This document shows positions 62,322-64,000 of a DNA stretch of 64,000 nucleotides, one piece after another. Below the pieces are notes generated by a model, which was given only the letters and a program-made list of their open reading frames with translations, made no database searches and was not told where the DNA came from. The translations under genes and the position numbers were made by a program. Positions within the stretch are counted from its first letter, which is position 1. The number at the start of each line of letters is the position of its first letter. This stretch comes from JBDOQU01 sp039839375 (GTDB taxonomy: Bacteria > Pseudomonadota > Alphaproteobacteria > DSM-16000 > Inquilinaceae), in contig NZ_JBDOQU010000006.1 in assembly GCF_039839375.1 (NCBI RefSeq), positions 180,288 through 244,287 of the forward strand, read 5' to 3'.

Positions 62322-63038
62322 ATGAGAAAAGCACTCCTTATCGGGTTTTTCACCTTGGCGGCGGGGCCGTCATTCGCACAGACGGACGAGACGCCCCGCA
62401 CGCCCGACGCGGGGCCGGAACAGGCCCAGGATGCTCCGGCGCAGGAAGAAGCGCCGGCAACCTCCGCGCCGGAGACGGAAGCGGAGGCCGCGCCTCCGCC
62501 GACCCCGCAGCCGGATGCGGGGGAGCCGGCCAATCTGTGCCAGGAGCTTCTCTCCTTCATGCAGACGCCGCCGCCGGAACCCGCCGCCGAGGCCGCGCCC
62601 GCCCAGCAGGAGCAGTCCGGCGAAAACCAGAGCGAAGACCAGGAAGGGTCTCCGGAAAGCCAGGGCACGGCTCAGGAAAGCGAGGGCACGACTCAGGATG
62701 GTGAAGGGACTCCGGGGGAAGCTTCCGGGAGCGACGCCGCCGCCCACTCCGCCCCCGATCCGCAATCCGGCGACGCGGCGCAGTCCAATTCCAACAACGA
62801 GCAGGCGCAGCAGACATCCAGCCTGAGCGCGCCGGTGCCCACCGAGCCGACGACCACGTCCAAGCTGGAGGTCATGACGGTGGATCAGGCCGAGGATCTG
62901 GCCGCGGCGAACGATATCCAGGCCTGCAAGGACGCCGCGCGGGAGTTGAGGCTGGCGGGCGTCGCCATGCCGCCGGCCCTCCTGGCGCTGACGGCGCTCG
63001 ACCTCCAGTACCAGCAGACGGAATCGCAGGCCCAGTAA
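62322..63038 (+). CDS. Secreted low-complexity Glu/Gln-rich protein
   Basis: 238 residues from ATG at 62322, with GGAGGA upstream. Signal peptide MRKALLIGFFTLAAGPSFAQ. Residues about 25-75 and 90-170 are Pro/Ala/Glu then Gln/Glu/Ser/Gly rich and probably disordered. A folded C-terminal ~60 residues (LEVMTVDQAEDLAAANDIQACKDAARELRLAGVAMPPALLALTALD) and a short Cys segment (ANLCQELLSFMQ) suggest one disulfide. No family recognised. Confidence 0.75.
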   Translation: MRKALLIGFFTLAAGPSFAQTDETPRTPDAGPEQAQDAPAQEEAPATSAPETEAEAAPPPTPQPDAGEPANLCQELLSFMQTPPPEPAAEAAPAQQEQSGENQSEDQEGSPESQGTAQESEGTTQDGEGTPGEASGSDAAAHSAPDPQSGDAAQSNSNNEQAQQTSSLSAPVPTEPTTTSKLEVMTVDQAEDLAAANDIQACKDAARELRLAGVAMPPALLALTALDLQYQQTESQAQ

Positions 63039-63121
63039 CGTCCGGAGAGGCGGCGTTCCATCGCGTTGCCGCGCTTTCTGCGGTATGATCGAAAAGAATG
63101 AAGAAGAAAGGGAGAGGCGCG

Positions 63122-63328
63122 ATGAAAACGATGCTTACCGGAATTGTCGTCGCCCTGGTGGTAGCGATCGGCATCGGCTACGTGCTGCCGCTGGACCCCC
63201 GGCTGTCCTGGCAGGTCTTCAGTTCGCCCAGCACCCGCGTCGCGGATCCCGGCACCAACCTGGTCGGCCCCGGATGGACGGGAGAGAACGAAGCCGAAGC
63301 GCCGGAACCGGACGACAATCCGGCCTGA
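63122..63328 (+). CDS. Small exported or membrane-anchored protein
   Basis: 68 residues from ATG at 63122 (MKTMLTGIVVALVVAIGIGYVLPL), behind GGGAGAGG. One hydrophobic N-terminal segment works as signal or anchor; the rest (WQVFSSPSTRVADPGTNLVGPGW, acidic tail) is short and polar. No family recognised. Co-directional with the two preceding envelope genes. Confidence 0.65.
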   Translation: MKTMLTGIVVALVVAIGIGYVLPLDPRLSWQVFSSPSTRVADPGTNLVGPGWTGENEAEAPEPDDNPA

Positions 63329-63331
63329 CCA

Positions 63332-63886
63332 CGCCCCTCATGGTGAGCCTGTCGAATCATGGGAATTCCGCATTCTTCCCAAAATCGTCATGCCGGACTT
63401 GATCCGGCATCCATGGGACGGTGGCCGCTGGCAAGGTCACCGCTTAAGCTGACGCCGTCCCGTGAGACGGCCATGGCCTATGGATTCCGGCTCTGGGGGC
63501 CGGAATGACCAACAAAGGGGGGAATCTTCCTCCCACCTCATGGTGAGCCTGTCAAATCATGGGAATTCCGCATTCTTCCTAAGATCGTCATGCCGGACTT
63601 GATCCGGCATCCATGGGACGGTGGCCGCTGGCAAGGTCACCGTTTACGCTGACGCCGTCCCGTGAGACGGCCATGGCCTATGGATTCCGGCTCGGGGGCC
63701 GGAATGACCAACAAAGGGGGAATCTTCCTCCCACCTCATGGTGAGCCTGTCGAACCATGGGAATTCCGCATTCTTCCCAAAATCGTCATGCCGGACTTGA
63801 TCCGGCATTCATGGGACGGTGGCCGCTGGCAAGGTCACCGCTTACGCTGACGCCGTCCCGTGAGACGGCCATGGCCTATGGATTCC
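63332..63886. repeat. Tandem ~200-bp repeat, 2.8 copies
   Basis: Units start at 63339, 63539 and 63737 (periods 200 and 198) and are nearly identical. Each carries ATGCCGGA-CTTGA-TCCGGCAT (63390-63410, 63590-63610, 63788-63808), a GACGCCGTCCCGTGAGACGG hairpin and an ATTCCGGC...GCCGGAAT palindrome; the third copy stops inside that last palindrome at 63886. These are REP-like pairs amplified in tandem. Small open frames inside are not genes. Confidence 0.9.
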
Positions 63887-64000
63887 TGTGTGTTGGATGG
63901 TTGCTATGATGGGAGCGGGAAGGAGGCCGTTGGATTCGAGGTCGCCCGATCGGTAGACCGTATGCTGGCCTGGCCCCTTCCCGCTCGTCTTGCACCAACC
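63887..64000. mobile_element. Possible left end of an IS110/IS1111-type element (incomplete)
   Basis: From 63887 the sequence departs from the tandem repeat exactly after TATGGATTCC. The 114 bases to the window edge form one large fold: GAGCGGGAAGG (63913-63923) pairs with CCTTCCCGCTC (63976-63986), and GGTTG near 63899 with CAACC at the edge. IS110-family elements have a structured non-coding end encoding a bridge RNA and several members insert in REP palindromes. No transposase is visible, so the call is tentative. Confidence 0.35.

Noticed and set aside
63332..63886. CRISPR array
   Set aside because: Three units of about 200 bases with no unique spacers and internal palindromes of REP type; no cas genes.

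Overview
The window is high-GC, gene-dense DNA from an alphaproteobacterium. The aerobic cobaltochelatase pair cobS-cobT behind a J-domain gene, the cpa/tad pilus locus, the xerD / aroK-aroB-corC order, an Atm1-type exporter next to bolA, and a cspA-linked IF-1 paralog with an Arg/Pro tail together suggest a Rhodospirillales-like lineage. minCDE is present. I saw no rRNA, tRNA, CRISPR array or complete prophage.

Layout. 1-5.6 kb: sulfotransferase-like gene; an ECF sigma / anti-sigma / secreted subtilisin cassette; a TetR-VOC divergent pair with two palindromic operators; an alpha/beta hydrolase. 5.8-7.8 kb: minCDE. 7.8-13.3 kb: YeeE/YedE sulfur transporter, iron-type alcohol dehydrogenase, two small membrane proteins, two EamA exporters. 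13.4-18.0 kb: J-domain protein, cobS, cobT, TDT-family transporter. 18.0-20.0 kb: a scarred segment in which a NarK-like gene lies between marR remnants, a cpaF fragment and an intact LdtR-like marR. 20.1-31.2 kb: Tad/Flp pilus locus (tadD, tadC, tadB, cpaF, cpaE, cpaD, cpaC, cpaB, flp, tadG-like) without a visible prepilin peptidase or TadE/F. 31.4-42.7 kb: housekeeping genes (malate synthase, sqdB, xerD, aroK, aroB, corC-like, DUF2889, ribbon-helix-helix protein, bolA, Atm1-type exporter). 43.0-44.0 kb: an AT-rich orphan gene. 44.1-46.7 kb: small CopG-like protein, YbaN-type membrane protein, meaB-type GTPase, cspA and an IF-1 paralog. 46.7-51.3 kb: homogentisate catabolism (fahA, hmgA, MarR regulator), a VOC protein and an amidase. 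51.6-61.1 kb: a probable sugar or sugar-acid catabolic island (tripartite tricarboxylate transporter, TetR regulator, enolase-superfamily enzyme, two xylose-isomerase-like TIM-barrel proteins, Gfo/Idh/MocA dehydrogenase, DUF993 aldolase-like protein). 61.2-63.3 kb: three envelope/secreted proteins. 63.3-64.0 kb: three tandem ~200-bp repeats cut by what may be the left end of an IS110/IS1111-type element.

The strongest leads are: (1) the catabolic island, whose two promoter regions share a TAAC-N6-GTTA inverted repeat, so transporter and enzymes look like one undescribed regulon; (2) the cspA / terminator / IF-1 unit, in which the full-length IF-1 reading frame has no ATG, GTG or TTG start and appears to begin at ATA; (3) a dispersed palindrome family whose arms covary, with a possible insertion element sitting in one copy; (4) the duplicated marR and cpaF scars around the NarK-like gene; (5) the AT-rich orphan gene at 43 kb. 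All assignments rest on reading the sequence and on family knowledge; no database search was run.
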